64,000 nucleotides of DNA from positions 1 through 64,000 of the forward strand of contig JBGPHC010000020.1 in the NCBI GenBank assembly GCA_041484195.1, given 5' to 3'. Source of the DNA: PSRI01 sp041484195. Lineage in GTDB: Bacteria > Bacteroidota > Bacteroidia > Chitinophagales > Chitinophagaceae. A program made the translations under genes and the position numbers. Shown piece by piece: positions 35,484-45,098 of this stretch (positions within the stretch are counted from its first letter, which is position 1; each line of letters starts with the position of its first letter). Below the pieces are notes generated by a model. The model was not told where the DNA came from. It saw only the letters and a list, made by a program, of their open reading frames with translations, and did no database searches.

Positions 35484-37631
35484 CTATTTGATAATTTGTA
35501 ATTTTTGTCTTTCATTATTTGTGCCATCAATGATTTCAATAATGTACATACCTAAAGGTAAATCAGAAACATTAATACTGGCACTTGCTACCTTGTTAAA
35601 TAATTGATGTTTTTTCAAGTTTGCTTGCCCATCATAAATATTTATTAGGGAAATAGTTGAAGTTGAATTTGTCGCCGCGCCGCTGAAATTTGCAGGTGAA
35701 ACAGTTATAATGGACGTAGCCGGATTAGGGGAAACAACATAACTATGTCCACAAGGGCTATATATCGTGACTCCATTTCTTTGTGCAATTTCGCCACAGG
35801 CATCTCTATAGGTGAGTGATACGCCTCCTCCTTTCGAAACATCAGCATAAGTACTCGGCGAATAAGGATTAATGATATAAATACCAGAAGTACCCGGGTT
35901 ATCAACTGTCCAGGTCCAACTAGTACCACTGCCCATATTAGATGTAGCTGATAAATACCAGGCTTGAATTCCATTAACGCAAGATCCATACATTGAGTAA
36001 TTAATAATACTTCTTGGCACAGTAGTAATGTTCAGAGAAACAGTTTTGGAGCCATTAACTAATGCAGATAGTGTAACATTTCCTTGGGTGATTTTATTTA
36101 CAATAACTTGATTTCCTGATGGGGACAAACTTATAATACCACTTGGAGATGCGCTCCAAGTAACAGTAGAGTTGGAAGGTATATTTGTCGCAGTATAGGT
36201 TGCTGAACTGCAGAACGCAGGTATTCCGGTTATCACTGGAGAATTATCAACTATATCTATATAATTTTGCCATTGACTACCGTATCTGTTATCACACCAT
36301 GCTGGGTAAGCTTTCCATCCATATGCAGTAATGCCGATATAATCACCCGTATAGCCACCTCCAAATTCTGGAATAGGAGCCGTTGTATGCGCTACACTAC
36401 TCACCACCTGATTACTTAGGGTATTTCCTCCATTATAGGATATGGCGACATAGGTATTGGTACTAAACCCTGAAGATTGATCAAGACTATAATAGACTAT
36501 TGAAATAATTCCATTATCATCAACTGCTATCCAAGGAAACCAGTTTTGCCTTCCATTTGCAATACTTACAGTTACTGGTCCGGACCAATTTACACCCTGA
36601 TTATCTGACCATCTCAATTGGATGATTGCTTTACCATTCCCATTCTCTTTTGCTGCATAAACTATATAAATTCGTCCTCTAAAGATACCATTGCTTTTGT
36701 CAACCGCCATGGAAGGGAAACTATTAACTCTAATACCACCAAATTCAGTTTGTCCGCCAGAACTATTTCTTATTCCAGTATAATTAAATACTATTGAGGC
36801 TGCTGTAAAGTTCTGTCCGCCATTAACTGAACGAACAAAGCCTAAGCCTTGTTCAGGTAAATTACCATTAGTATAATCAGCCCAGCAGACATATACTTCA
36901 CCATTGGGTCCAGTTTGCACATTTGCTCCCTGACCCCAGTGATCGTTAAGAGTTAAGGGATTTGAAAAAGTAGTTCCTTGGTTTGTTGACCTATTGAATT
37001 GAACGGCACTGCCTGCGCCCATCCATACACAATATAAATTATTAGCAAATGGACTTGCGGGCACATCATCTGCAGCAATCATTTCTTTATCGAAAGCAAT
37101 TATGCCTGTACCCGATATTTGCGGTCCCCATGTTGCTCCATTATTGGTTGTCCTTTGAATTGAATAGCCAATTGGATCTGCATTTATATCGACAGGTACA
37201 GGTGTCATTGTAGCTACGTAACCATTCCCACTAGCATCAAAAGCTGTAGACGGGTCACCTCGTCCAGGAGCATTATTTGGTAAATTATCAGAACCAGCCC
37301 AGAAATTCCCACCGTTAGTACTCCAATATGCTCCCTGCCAAGAATTTGTTACAGGAAATGTATTGGAAGATAGCAATAGCACTTGAGGGTTTGTTTTATT
37401 GATGCTTATGTGTAGCTCAGATTGTGGGTTTGAGGAAGGCCGGACCTGAATATTACTCGAAATAGTAGCAGTGTTTGGAGTAGGATTTGTTTTATTCTCT
37501 TCCGGTTGAGTATCACCAGCTGCTAAGTGTGCAGCACTCTTGAGGTCTATTGATTGGCCCAATGTTGCAACACTGAACAGAAGCATAAGTGTTAATACCC
37601 ATCCACTTTTGTAAAATTCAAATCTGTTCAT
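35484..37631 (-). CDS. secreted BNR/sialidase-fold protein with T9SS sorting domain
   Basis: The ATG at 37631 gives 715 residues with a signal peptide (about 1-26, ending LGQ). Residues 60-430 have beta-propeller-like repeats with Asp-box-like turns (NNGATWGP, NQGTTFSN, NGGQNFTA, NQGVNWSG, NGGNTLSN), the pattern of exo-alpha-sialidase/BNR proteins. The catalytic Arg triad of true sialidases cannot be confirmed by eye. Ig-like/PKD-like modules follow (430-620), and a C-terminal type A T9SS sorting domain closes the protein (NPATS start, DLPLGMYIIEI, final KLQIIK). It should be exported to the cell surface by the Por machinery. The gene is AT-rich compared with its neighbours. A lipoprotein gene ends 10 bases upstream, so the two are co-transcribed. 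Confidence 0.82.
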   Translation of the reverse strand: MNRFEFYKSGWVLTLMLLFSVATLGQSIDLKSAAHLAAGDTQPEENKTNPTPNTATISSNIQVRPSSNPQSELHISINKTNPQVLLLSSNTFPVTNSWQGAYWSTNGGNFWAGSDNLPNNAPGRGDPSTAFDASGNGYVATMTPVPVDINADPIGYSIQRTTNNGATWGPQISGTGIIAFDKEMIAADDVPASPFANNLYCVWMGAGSAVQFNRSTNQGTTFSNPLTLNDHWGQGANVQTGPNGEVYVCWADYTNGNLPEQGLGFVRSVNGGQNFTAASIVFNYTGIRNSSGGQTEFGGIRVNSFPSMAVDKSNGIFRGRIYIVYAAKENGNGKAIIQLRWSDNQGVNWSGPVTVSIANGRQNWFPWIAVDDNGIISIVYYSLDQSSGFSTNTYVAISYNGGNTLSNQVVSSVAHTTAPIPEFGGGYTGDYIGITAYGWKAYPAWCDNRYGSQWQNYIDIVDNSPVITGIPAFCSSATYTATNIPSNSTVTWSASPSGIISLSPSGNQVIVNKITQGNVTLSALVNGSKTVSLNITTVPRSIINYSMYGSCVNGIQAWYLSATSNMGSGTSWTWTVDNPGTSGIYIINPYSPSTYADVSKGGGVSLTYRDACGEIAQRNGVTIYSPCGHSYVVSPNPATSIITVSPANFSGAATNSTSTISLINIYDGQANLKKHQLFNKVASASINVSDLPLGMYIIEIIDGTNNERQKLQIIK

Positions 37632-37641
37632 AAGAAAAGCT

Positions 37642-38289
37642 TTAACGTAAAGAATATTTTTTAAGCTGCCATAATACAACAATGTAGAAGCCAAGCGTAT
37701 ATTGATTATAAGATATTCTAGTCATGCCTATATTAGGTTTGAACCAGTAGTGGTCATTATATTCAAGATTAGGGCCCAAATAATGGTGATAGATGTCAAA
37801 GCAATCAGGAAATGTTTGAGTTGGTGTTATGATATTTGACCGGTTCATTACCCTAGAACTGTCAATATAAAGTAATTTGCCATCCCATCGTTTGCCTACC
37901 TGAAAGGGTGGCAAAAACATTTGCCTCGGAAAATCTAAATTCCTTGGTTCTCTTGAATAAACGGCATCAAATACTTTAATGGAATCATCTATTATCCGAA
38001 CGAAATTTGTATCATTGCCCCAAGGATATTGATACTGCCAAACTGTAGCGTCTTTTCCATCAACCAATTTTTGAATGCCTGTAACCACTAATTTGACTGT
38101 ATAGCCTCTAGGAAAATTAGGGTGATCACGTACAACACTGGAATCATATACATCATATTCCCAAGAATCCCCAACTGTATTAGGAAAATACTCCCGAGAT
38201 GGAGTATTTGATGTAAGTGCATCTTTATGACAACATAAAAGGGGAATAAACAAAAGTAGTTTTGCTGTCATCGTAAATAATTGTTTCAT
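37642..38289 (-). CDS. hypothetical lipoprotein
   Basis: This is a 215-residue protein with a lipoprotein signal: MKQLF start, hydrophobic core and PLLCC at residues 16-20, with Cys19 or Cys20 as the acylated residue. The mature part, predicted to be beta-rich, begins with a segment like the GDSWEYDVYDSS motif seen in many small Bacteroidota lipoproteins. No enzyme motif is visible. It lies directly upstream of the T9SS protein gene at 10 bases distance and shares its AT-rich composition, so it is probably a partner in the same surface system, perhaps a binding protein. Confidence 0.65.
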   Translation of the reverse strand: MKQLFTMTAKLLLFIPLLCCHKDALTSNTPSREYFPNTVGDSWEYDVYDSSVVRDHPNFPRGYTVKLVVTGIQKLVDGKDATVWQYQYPWGNDTNFVRIIDDSIKVFDAVYSREPRNLDFPRQMFLPPFQVGKRWDGKLLYIDSSRVMNRSNIITPTQTFPDCFDIYHHYLGPNLEYNDHYWFKPNIGMTRISYNQYTLGFYIVVLWQLKKYSLR

Positions 38290-39071
38290 GGGTTATCTTT
38301 TTGTATGAAGTCATCTATATTCCAAAGACAACTATAATAATCAATCGAAAGAACCTATCCTAAAACCGTTGCGATTAGATCTTCAAAGCAGGAACAAATG
38401 TGGGTATGAATCTAAAACCGGGATTGAATATTATCAGACTAGAGCAAAAAATTACTGGCAAAATCCAGAAAGCCCAAAGCATTTAAAACATCTTTGGCTA
38501 TTTAGGTTGAGTAGTAATAACATGCGGACTATTCACTCTATCTATTTTCGACAATGGCTCACATTTTAAAACAGCAGATAACAATGAGGCTATTGAAACT
38601 TCTGAAAGGCAAATCCTGAAGCTTCATTGTACACAGCAATTCAATTGACGAGAAGTCTATTAAGCAGATGCTAAATACTTTGAACCCTTTTATCTTATCA
38701 ATTTACTACACATTTTCCAAAAAGTCAAGAGTTAGTTAATCATTAATTGGAAATTTACAATTTAATTTCTGTTGAAATTGACTGGCATGCACCGATTGAA
38801 TGGAACTCTAAGGGTAAACATATATGAAGCAGGTTAAAATCCTATACTTTAATAGCAACTCATCACTTTGAGCAAGTGCACCCTTATCTTTCAGAGAACT
38901 CATCTTATCGTACATAGATTTCCACCTGCGCGGCGAATTGCTTACGATTGAGTGAAGACATCTGTGAAGGATTTTCCGAAAAATACTATTTCCACTCTAC
39001 TTCAATTTCCACTCTATCATCGCAAAGCAACTGCCTCCTTCGATTTCATGAGTGAAGTATCCGCAGTCCAT
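38290..39071. other. 782-base AT-rich stretch without a recognisable gene
   Basis: Only short open frames occur; the longest (38369-38569, plus) has no start context or similarity I know. Two copies of ATTTCCACTCTA lie close together near 38989-39020. No tRNA, hairpin with T-run or transposon end was found by eye. Confidence 0.5.
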
Positions 39072-40289
39072 TCATTGATCTGACATCACCTGGTTTCTCA
39101 GAAGGTCATCAAACACTTCTCTTCGCCTGATGAGGCTCGCCTTACCATCCTTGACCATTACTTCGGCCGGCTTGAGCCTGGAATTAAAATTGCTACTCAT
39201 TTCAAATCCATAGGCACCAGCGTTGTAAAAAACCAGGTAATCGCCTTCCCGTATTTCTTGGACTTTCCTGCCAGACGCGAATGTGTCTGTCTCACAAATA
39301 TTACCCACAATGGTATAAATATTTTCGGAGCCATTAAGGTTGGAAATATTTTCAATTTGATGGTAAGCATCGTAAAACATTGGGCGTATCAAATGGTTGA
39401 AGCCGCTGTTGACACCGGCAAATGTCAAACCAGGCGTTTCTTTCATAACATTTACCTGAGTTATAAAATAGCCGCATTCGCTTACCAGGAATTTACCAGG
39501 TTCAAACCATATTTGCAAGGGCCTTCCATTGGGATTGGGATGATTGGCGAAAGCTTCCTTCACTTTCCGAGCCAGCAGGGGGATATCCGTTTCTGCGTCG
39601 CCGGATTTATAAGGAACCTTGAATCCACCCCCCAGGTCAATAAATTCCAATTCTTTGAAATGCGGAATGATGTCGAACAGGACTTCGATGCCCTTCACAA
39701 AAATATCTACGTCTTTAATATCGCTGCCGGTATGAATATGCAGGTCACGAATAAAGAGATCGTATTTTTCTACGAGGGCTAAGACCTTGTCGAGTTGTTC
39801 CACCGGGATGCCGAATTTGCTTTTATCGTGGCCGGTTGATATTTTCATATTGCCGCCTGCAAGGATATTGGGACGTAAACGAATTCCTACCGGGTAGCCA
39901 TGACCGTATCTTTCGCCGAATTTTTCGAGATTCGACAGACTATCTATATTGATATGAACGCCGGCTTCCCGCGCTTCCTCAATTTCATCGAATGCGATCC
40001 CATTGGAAGTGTATAGGATTTTCTGAGGACTGAAACCTGCCAGCAGGCCTATTTTCACCTCATTTATGGAACTGCAGTCCAGGCAGGCGCCCAGGCTTCT
40101 GAGATATTTCAGGATATTGACATTGGTCAGTGCCTTGCAGGCATAAAAAAAAACGGTATCGCTTTCGTTAAAAGCCGATTTCAATTTTTGGTATTGTTCC
40201 GCGATCTTCTCCGCATGATACACATAGACCGGAGTGCCAAATTCATTGGCAATATCCGTCAACTGCCTGGCTGTTAAATGCTGATCCAT
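39072..40289 (-). CDS. lysA: diaminopimelate decarboxylase
   Basis: This 405-residue PLP enzyme has a fold III (alanine racemase-like) barrel. The PLP-binding Lys52 lies in FFYACKALTN. The HIHTGSD motif (about 197-203), the GGGF phosphate loop with DLGGGFKVPY, and a C-terminal FYNAGAYGFEM block with the catalytic Tyr complete the site. It removes the carboxyl group from meso-diaminopimelate to make lysine, the last step of the pathway. Length and motif order match lysA. It follows scpB by 120 bases on the same strand. Carboxynorspermidine decarboxylase, a relative, is shorter and lacks this HTG spacing. Confidence 0.93.
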   Translation of the reverse strand: MDQHLTARQLTDIANEFGTPVYVYHAEKIAEQYQKLKSAFNESDTVFFYACKALTNVNILKYLRSLGACLDCSSINEVKIGLLAGFSPQKILYTSNGIAFDEIEEAREAGVHINIDSLSNLEKFGERYGHGYPVGIRLRPNILAGGNMKISTGHDKSKFGIPVEQLDKVLALVEKYDLFIRDLHIHTGSDIKDVDIFVKGIEVLFDIIPHFKELEFIDLGGGFKVPYKSGDAETDIPLLARKVKEAFANHPNPNGRPLQIWFEPGKFLVSECGYFITQVNVMKETPGLTFAGVNSGFNHLIRPMFYDAYHQIENISNLNGSENIYTIVGNICETDTFASGRKVQEIREGDYLVFYNAGAYGFEMSSNFNSRLKPAEVMVKDGKASLIRRREVFDDLLRNQVMSDQ

Positions 40290-40409
40290 ATAAAAGTGAA
40301 AATAGCAACGAAATTAAAGCTAGTGCGGGATATGATAAAATAAATGCGGCTCAGTGGAGGCGAATCAACCAGGTTCCTGACTCTGGATCTTCTGGCTACC
40401 AGGATTAAT

Positions 40410-41234
40410 TCATTCAGGCTGAATATTATTTTTCGGATCATCTCCGGATTCTTCCTCGAATTCGTCCTGCTTCTCTTCGGGATTTGCTGTACTGGAAATG
40501 TCTGCAGCAGGCTCATCACTAATTCCCGAAAGTCCCAGATCTTTTTCAGAAGGAGAGTCAGGCCTGACATCCCCGGCTGTTGCAATAGCATGATCAATCA
40601 ATTCCCCATTTTCGGCCACCACGAGATTGCTTCCCTCATCCACGTCAAAATGATCTGCGTTGACCAGTGTGGGCGTCACGATCTGTTCGGCCAGCACTTC
40701 GTTGATGCGTGGCAGATCTTCGGGCGAATTGATTCCGAAATAATCCATAAATGACTTGGATGTGCCATAAATCAACGGCTTGCCAGGGAGGTTTTCATTG
40801 CGTCCCGTAATGACAAGCAACTCCTTTTCCAATAATTTCTGGATCACATAGTCGCAGTTCACGCCGCGAATCGCTTCTATTTCTCCCTTGGTGACCGGTT
40901 GTTTGTACGCAACAATGGCAAGGGTTTCCATTGCCGCAGATGACAACCTTTTCAGGAATTTATCGCCATTGAGCTGAACGATTGTCTTGTGATAGGCCGT
41001 CTTGGTGAGGAATTGCCAGCCACCTCCGCTCTGCCTCACTTCAAATGGATAGAAATCTGTGGCATATTTCTCACGGATAGCATCCACCGCCGCCTCTACC
41101 TGGTCTGCAGTAGTTCGATCTTCAATAAAAGCAAGGCCATTGTTCACTAATTCCAATAGTTCCGTATTGGTCAAAGGTTTTTCACTTGCAAAAATCAGGG
41201 CTTCGATATGTGGTATGATTTGAGATAGTTCCAT
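40410..41234 (-). CDS. scpB: segregation and condensation protein B
   Basis: This is a 274-residue protein. The first 180 residues are the ScpB double winged-helix domain: ALIFASEKPLT (residues 12-22), LSSAAMETLAIVAYKQPVTKG (about 96-116) and EIEAIRGVNCDYVI. ScpB dimers regulate SMC-ScpA in chromosome segregation. The last 90 residues form a long acidic tail with many Asp, Glu, Ser and Pro, predicted disordered and absent in most ScpB. scpA and smc are not in this window. The start at 41234 matches the usual family N-terminus. Confidence 0.9.
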   Translation of the reverse strand: MELSQIIPHIEALIFASEKPLTNTELLELVNNGLAFIEDRTTADQVEAAVDAIREKYATDFYPFEVRQSGGGWQFLTKTAYHKTIVQLNGDKFLKRLSSAAMETLAIVAYKQPVTKGEIEAIRGVNCDYVIQKLLEKELLVITGRNENLPGKPLIYGTSKSFMDYFGINSPEDLPRINEVLAEQIVTPTLVNADHFDVDEGSNLVVAENGELIDHAIATAGDVRPDSPSEKDLGLSGISDEPAADISSTANPEEKQDEFEEESGDDPKNNIQPE

Positions 41235-41269
41235 GAGAAATTATTGGTTAGTTAGTCATTGGTCACTGC

Positions 41270-41297
41270 GTCCGCCGAAGGTTTACCCCAGGCGGAC
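41270..41297. repeat. 7-bp hairpin
   Basis: GTCCGCC (41270-41276) pairs perfectly with GGCGGAC (41291-41297) around a 14-base loop. It lies between the four-helix-bundle gene and scpB. It has no T-run and resembles the other short GC-rich intergenic hairpins in this window. Confidence 0.4.
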
Positions 41298-41300
41298 TGT

Positions 41301-41657
41301 TCATTTGGATATTGTATTTCCTATTGATCTTATGTATCCATTTATCAACTTAAAAAATAGGTCTAACTGGTCTTGCAGAAACAAAAAATCTTCATCCTGA
41401 ATCAGATTTCTTTGCCAGCCTTTGATAAGAGCGGTTCGGGCCTCATAGGCTGAACCTCGGCTATAAAAGCAAAAATTCCTGTTCTCTTTATAGAAAAATC
41501 TGCTATACACTTCGCTATTATCAAGAGCCATTGAATCGGCTGCCCTGGCAAATTGTTTTCCGAGACTGTCATTTTCATAAAAATTCCACCGATTTACAAT
41601 CTTCCAAACCCTCTCCACTATATTCATGGCAACCTTATACAGCTCCAGGTTTTGCAA
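41301..41657 (-). CDS. four-helix-bundle protein (23S rRNA intervening-type)
   Basis: This 118-residue protein belongs to the four-helix-bundle family once called S23 ribosomal protein. The LYKVAMNIVERVWKIV start (residues 6-21), GKQFARAADSMALDNSEVYS (33-52), and YKENRNFCFYSRGSAYEART (56-75) are the family blocks. Such genes occur inside 23S rRNA intervening sequences in some bacteria, but here there is no rRNA, so it is a free copy of the type common in Bacteroidota. Its function is not known. The SEVYSRF wording deviates from the usual SEGYGRF. It lies between hairpins and may be mobile. Confidence 0.85.
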   Translation of the reverse strand: MQNLELYKVAMNIVERVWKIVNRWNFYENDSLGKQFARAADSMALDNSEVYSRFFYKENRNFCFYSRGSAYEARTALIKGWQRNLIQDEDFLFLQDQLDLFFKLINGYIRSIGNTISK

Positions 41658-41839
41658 AGTTAGTTTAGTTGTAATGTTTAACCTCCTCCAACTTCCATGC
41701 CTCTTATTCTCCCATCTTCTCCAAAATTACCAACTTATTCTAGCCCCAGAAGGGGGACTTCGAATCCCAGTGACTAATCTCTTTCCTTCCCACTATGACC
41801 AATGACTAATAACTTCTCCCTAATGACTTCCTCCTCCCC

Positions 41840-42724
41840 CTACCCATTCAATGCCGCAGCTCCACTGACAATCTCGGTCAGTTCAGTAGTAATCGCAGCC
41901 TGCCTGGCGCGGTTGTATGAAATGCGTAAACTTTTCAACAATTCATTGGCATTTTCAGAAGCCTTATCCATGGCCGTCATCCGGGCCCCTTCTTCACTCG
42001 CCTTGGCGTCCAGCACGGCTTTGAACATTTGCGTATTGAGGATTTTGGGCATCATCTCTGCAATCAGGGATTCCCTTTCGGGTTCAAAAATAAAATCAGC
42101 CCTGGTGGCTTTCCCATCTTTGCTTTCCACCTTAGGTATTGGCAGGAATCGCTCGACTACAAAACGTTGGGTAGCTGCATTTCTGAATTCGCTATACACC
42201 AGTTCCACGGCATCGAATTCTTTTGAAGCGAATCCCTCCATCGCGGCCTGGGCCACGCGCTGAACATTTTCGAAGGTCAGGTGCAGGAAAATATCTTTGA
42301 ACGCGGGATTCACATTATATTTCATCTTGATGAAATATTCATATGCTTTTTTCCCAATGGGCCAAACAAATACGTTTCCTTTTCTGAATTGTTCGGGATA
42401 ATTGCTGCTTATAATATTGCGCGCCATTTTTATCACATTGGCATTGTAGGCCCCGCACAAACCCCGGTCTGAAGAAATGGCAATGACCAATACTTTCTCC
42501 ACAGTTCTTTCCACGGCCAGGTTCGTACCCAGACCGCCTTCGGTATTGCTTACTATATTACTCAGCATCCCCTGAAGCTTCCTGGCATAGGGACGCATCT
42601 GTACAATAGCATCCTGTGCCCGCCGTAATTTAGCGGCGCTCACCATTTTCATGGCCTTGGTAATTTGCTGCGTACTCTGGATTGATTTGATCCGGTTCCT
42701 GACTTCTTTTAATGCACCTGCCAT
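41840..42724 (-). CDS. atpG: ATP synthase F1 gamma subunit
   Basis: This is a 294-residue gamma subunit. The N-terminal coiled coil has RNRIKSIQSTQQITKAMKMV (residues 9-28), the SDRGLCGAYN motif lies near 89-98, and the C-terminal coiled coil ends in ITTELTEIVSGAAAL. It forms the rotating central stalk of F1Fo ATP synthase. No other atp gene lies on either side (a four-helix-bundle gene downstream, a transferase upstream), so atpG is separated from the rest of the operon. It has its own candidate promoter at 42831-42838 with a leader of about 100 bases. Confidence 0.95.
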   Translation of the reverse strand: MAGALKEVRNRIKSIQSTQQITKAMKMVSAAKLRRAQDAIVQMRPYARKLQGMLSNIVSNTEGGLGTNLAVERTVEKVLVIAISSDRGLCGAYNANVIKMARNIISSNYPEQFRKGNVFVWPIGKKAYEYFIKMKYNVNPAFKDIFLHLTFENVQRVAQAAMEGFASKEFDAVELVYSEFRNAATQRFVVERFLPIPKVESKDGKATRADFIFEPERESLIAEMMPKILNTQMFKAVLDAKASEEGARMTAMDKASENANELLKSLRISYNRARQAAITTELTEIVSGAAALNG

Positions 42725-42830
42725 TGGGGGAAAAGATTGATTTCTTGATTAGAAAATGATTTCCTGCGAAATTTTATGGCCATCGCCGCCAGTCCGACCC
42801 ATTGTTTTTTACCACTGAAGATCGGGCTCG

Positions 42831-42838
42831 CAAAGGTA
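42831..42838 (-). promoter_or_regulatory. candidate -7 box for atpG
   Basis: The minus strand reads TACCTTTG, matching TAnnTTTG, about 107 bases before the atpG start. A good upstream TTG at the expected distance is not clear. The rest of 42725-43082 holds no gene. Confidence 0.4.
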
Positions 42839-43082
42839 TTTGAATTGATACAAAAAACCATAGTGCTGTGGAAAGAACCTGCATTCGTTTCGGCATCCCA
42901 ATCGCTCAATAAAATAGTGCAGATCTGCATTACACACACCTTTTCATAGTGGTATAAGCAATTTATTGTCAATGTCTTATGTTCAGCTTGCATTCAAGTT
43001 GGCAGATACAGGGGAAGACAATGTCCCATAGTCATCAACAGGACAAAATGAATAGCGAAGTCTGGAAGGGGATTTTGCAATC

Positions 43083-44756
43083 TTATTTTATTTCATCAAA
43101 AGGAGTCACTTTTCCATTTTCACCCAGTACTTCCTGCCTGCTGTCTATGAAATAGGGAGATGCGATGCTTCTGGTGCTGTCGGAATTCCTGTATCCGATT
43201 CCTGCCATATCAAGAAGTGTGTGAAAAACATTATCAGCAGAGCTGATCTTTCTGTCTTTATGCTGCCTAAGAAAACTGAATTTATCGGCATTCTTTTTCA
43301 GAAAGAGATCCGAGCCCCAGATGAATAGTGGCACTTGAGCGGTAAAATGAGTGGGTGTATAGGAATGAAAATACAGTTTGCGGTCGTCATCGCCCAGGTT
43401 TTCACCATGATCGGATACAAAAGTAACCGTGGACTCCGCACCAGTGGCCTTTACTGCGTCGATAATCTGGCTGATAATAAGATCGGTGTATAAGATCGAA
43501 TTATCATACTCATTGATGATGATATCCCTGGGAGGATAGCCCAATGACATGCGGTTCCGGTCTGACACCGGTCTGAAATGTGTGAAGGCCTCAGGGTATC
43601 GCAAAAGGTAACGATAATGGCTGCCGATGGTGTGCACGATCATGAAAATATCCTTTTTGGAATACTTATCCATCACATTTTTTACGATGTCAACCAGGGC
43701 AGAATCGTAATTGCCCCTGAAATTACTTTCATTGTCACCGTAGCCGTTAAATATGGCAGTATCTCCATCATTATAGTGCATGCCGATATTGCCGGTCAGT
43801 CCGAATTTGGACTGGTTGCTGATCCAGAAAGTCTTGTAGCCAACTTCTTTATATGCTTCGAGGATGCTTTTTTCTTTCTTATGTAAATCAAAATTCACAG
43901 CGTCAGCGCGGGTGATGAGTTGAGGAACGGATAGTATAGTCATGGTGCCACCGGTAGCCACATTGCTGAAGCTCACGAGGTTTTTCATACTGTCAAGATT
44001 AGGCGAAGTTTCCCGGGGATAGCCATTGATTGCCCAGTGGTCAAAGCGCGAAGCCTCTCCGATGATGAGTATATGGATATGCCTCAGCGAATCTTCTGTT
44101 TTGCGGTAAGCGCCATAACTGAAATTCTTCACGATCTTCTGATAATTGCGGGTATTCTGCATTTCCGAATAGAGGTAGCTGAAGATATTCACCATGCGGA
44201 ATGGGTAATAGGTGCGGAATGTATTCTTCAGGATAATGGGATGCCTTCTTATATCCCGGCTTCTCAAGAAAGGAATGGCCAGGAAGCCCAGGATAGCGAA
44301 TGCGGAAATCAGGGCCGCGGTCTTGAAATTCAGTTTTTTTGGCAGTCCCCTGCTCAGCCAGAGCACAAGAAGGAAATTCAATATGATCATCGCAGCTACT
44401 ATAAAAATTCGCCATCCCAGCAGCTCCGTGGCTTCTTTGTAATTCGTGTCTAAAAGTAGTCCTGCCATTTCCGCGTTCACCTGGCTGTTGATGAGGAGCA
44501 CCGGCAGTAGGGCTAAGGGGATAATTGAACAAATCAAAGCAGCTATCAGGTAATAGATTCTGAGATTATAATAAAAGAGGACAACTGGCATCAGGGCCAG
44601 TAGTTGCACGACTACAAATCCGGAAACAGCGTAATTGTATACTCCGTTTTTCAAAAAGAAAACCACGTCGGGAAGAAAGATCAGAACAGTGATTATGCTG
44701 ACAAATAAATAGATTTTAATAGCTTTCCGAAGGGTATTTCTATCAGGAAATCGCAT
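43083..44756 (-). CDS. phosphoethanolamine transferase-like sulfatase-superfamily membrane enzyme
   Basis: The 557-residue protein has five N-terminal membrane segments (about residues 14-170) and a C-terminal alkaline-phosphatase-fold domain. The metal/nucleophile motifs are IIGEASRFDHW (with the Glu ligand, near 231-241), GGTMTILSVPQ (with the catalytic Thr, near 267-277), a SNQSKFG segment and VTFVSDHGENLG (with the Asp-His ligands, about 455-466). This is the EptA/CptA/LTA-synthase layout. EptA-like enzymes transfer phosphoethanolamine to lipid A or other envelope glycans, facing the periplasm. The exact acceptor here is unknown; it could affect resistance to cationic peptides. It stands alone and is not linked to atpG. 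Confidence 0.88.
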   Translation of the reverse strand: MRFPDRNTLRKAIKIYLFVSIITVLIFLPDVVFFLKNGVYNYAVSGFVVVQLLALMPVVLFYYNLRIYYLIAALICSIIPLALLPVLLINSQVNAEMAGLLLDTNYKEATELLGWRIFIVAAMIILNFLLVLWLSRGLPKKLNFKTAALISAFAILGFLAIPFLRSRDIRRHPIILKNTFRTYYPFRMVNIFSYLYSEMQNTRNYQKIVKNFSYGAYRKTEDSLRHIHILIIGEASRFDHWAINGYPRETSPNLDSMKNLVSFSNVATGGTMTILSVPQLITRADAVNFDLHKKEKSILEAYKEVGYKTFWISNQSKFGLTGNIGMHYNDGDTAIFNGYGDNESNFRGNYDSALVDIVKNVMDKYSKKDIFMIVHTIGSHYRYLLRYPEAFTHFRPVSDRNRMSLGYPPRDIIINEYDNSILYTDLIISQIIDAVKATGAESTVTFVSDHGENLGDDDRKLYFHSYTPTHFTAQVPLFIWGSDLFLKKNADKFSFLRQHKDRKISSADNVFHTLLDMAGIGYRNSDSTRSIASPYFIDSRQEVLGENGKVTPFDEIK

Positions 44757-44978
44757 GGATGATCAGGGTTTGGCTAAAGATTCAAATTAAACAAATCTAT
44801 AACATCAGTGTACATTCTCCAAAACGACGGAATGTTTAGCTTGTTGCCTGCTTTGAATTCCCACTTGGAACCAACTGAATTATCCGGTCTTTGAACCAGG
44901 AAACCGGCCCATGGATAGGCGGTTAATAATGGGCGCGGTTCGGGATTTTAAGCGATAGTATGTCTGAATCGCAATCCT

Positions 44979-44986
44979 TACCTTTG
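44979..44986 (+). promoter_or_regulatory. candidate -7 box for secA
   Basis: TACCTTTG matches TAnnTTTG 112 bases before the secA ATG. The -33 region is weak. The remaining part of 44757-45098 shows no gene. Confidence 0.4.
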
Positions 44987-45098
44987 TACGCCTCTGTCAA
45001 TATGACCGGCCTCCATAAACAGCACCATATTTGACGGCAGGAAGATGATATTATACACCATCAATTAAATGAAAAGAATTCATTAACAAATAATTGTC

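Noticed and set aside
38369..38569. 66-codon plus-strand frame
   Set aside because: No signal, domain or ribosome-binding context, within an AT-rich empty stretch.
42709..42993. 94-codon frame upstream of atpG
   Set aside because: It overlaps the atpG start and promoter and shows no protein-like composition.
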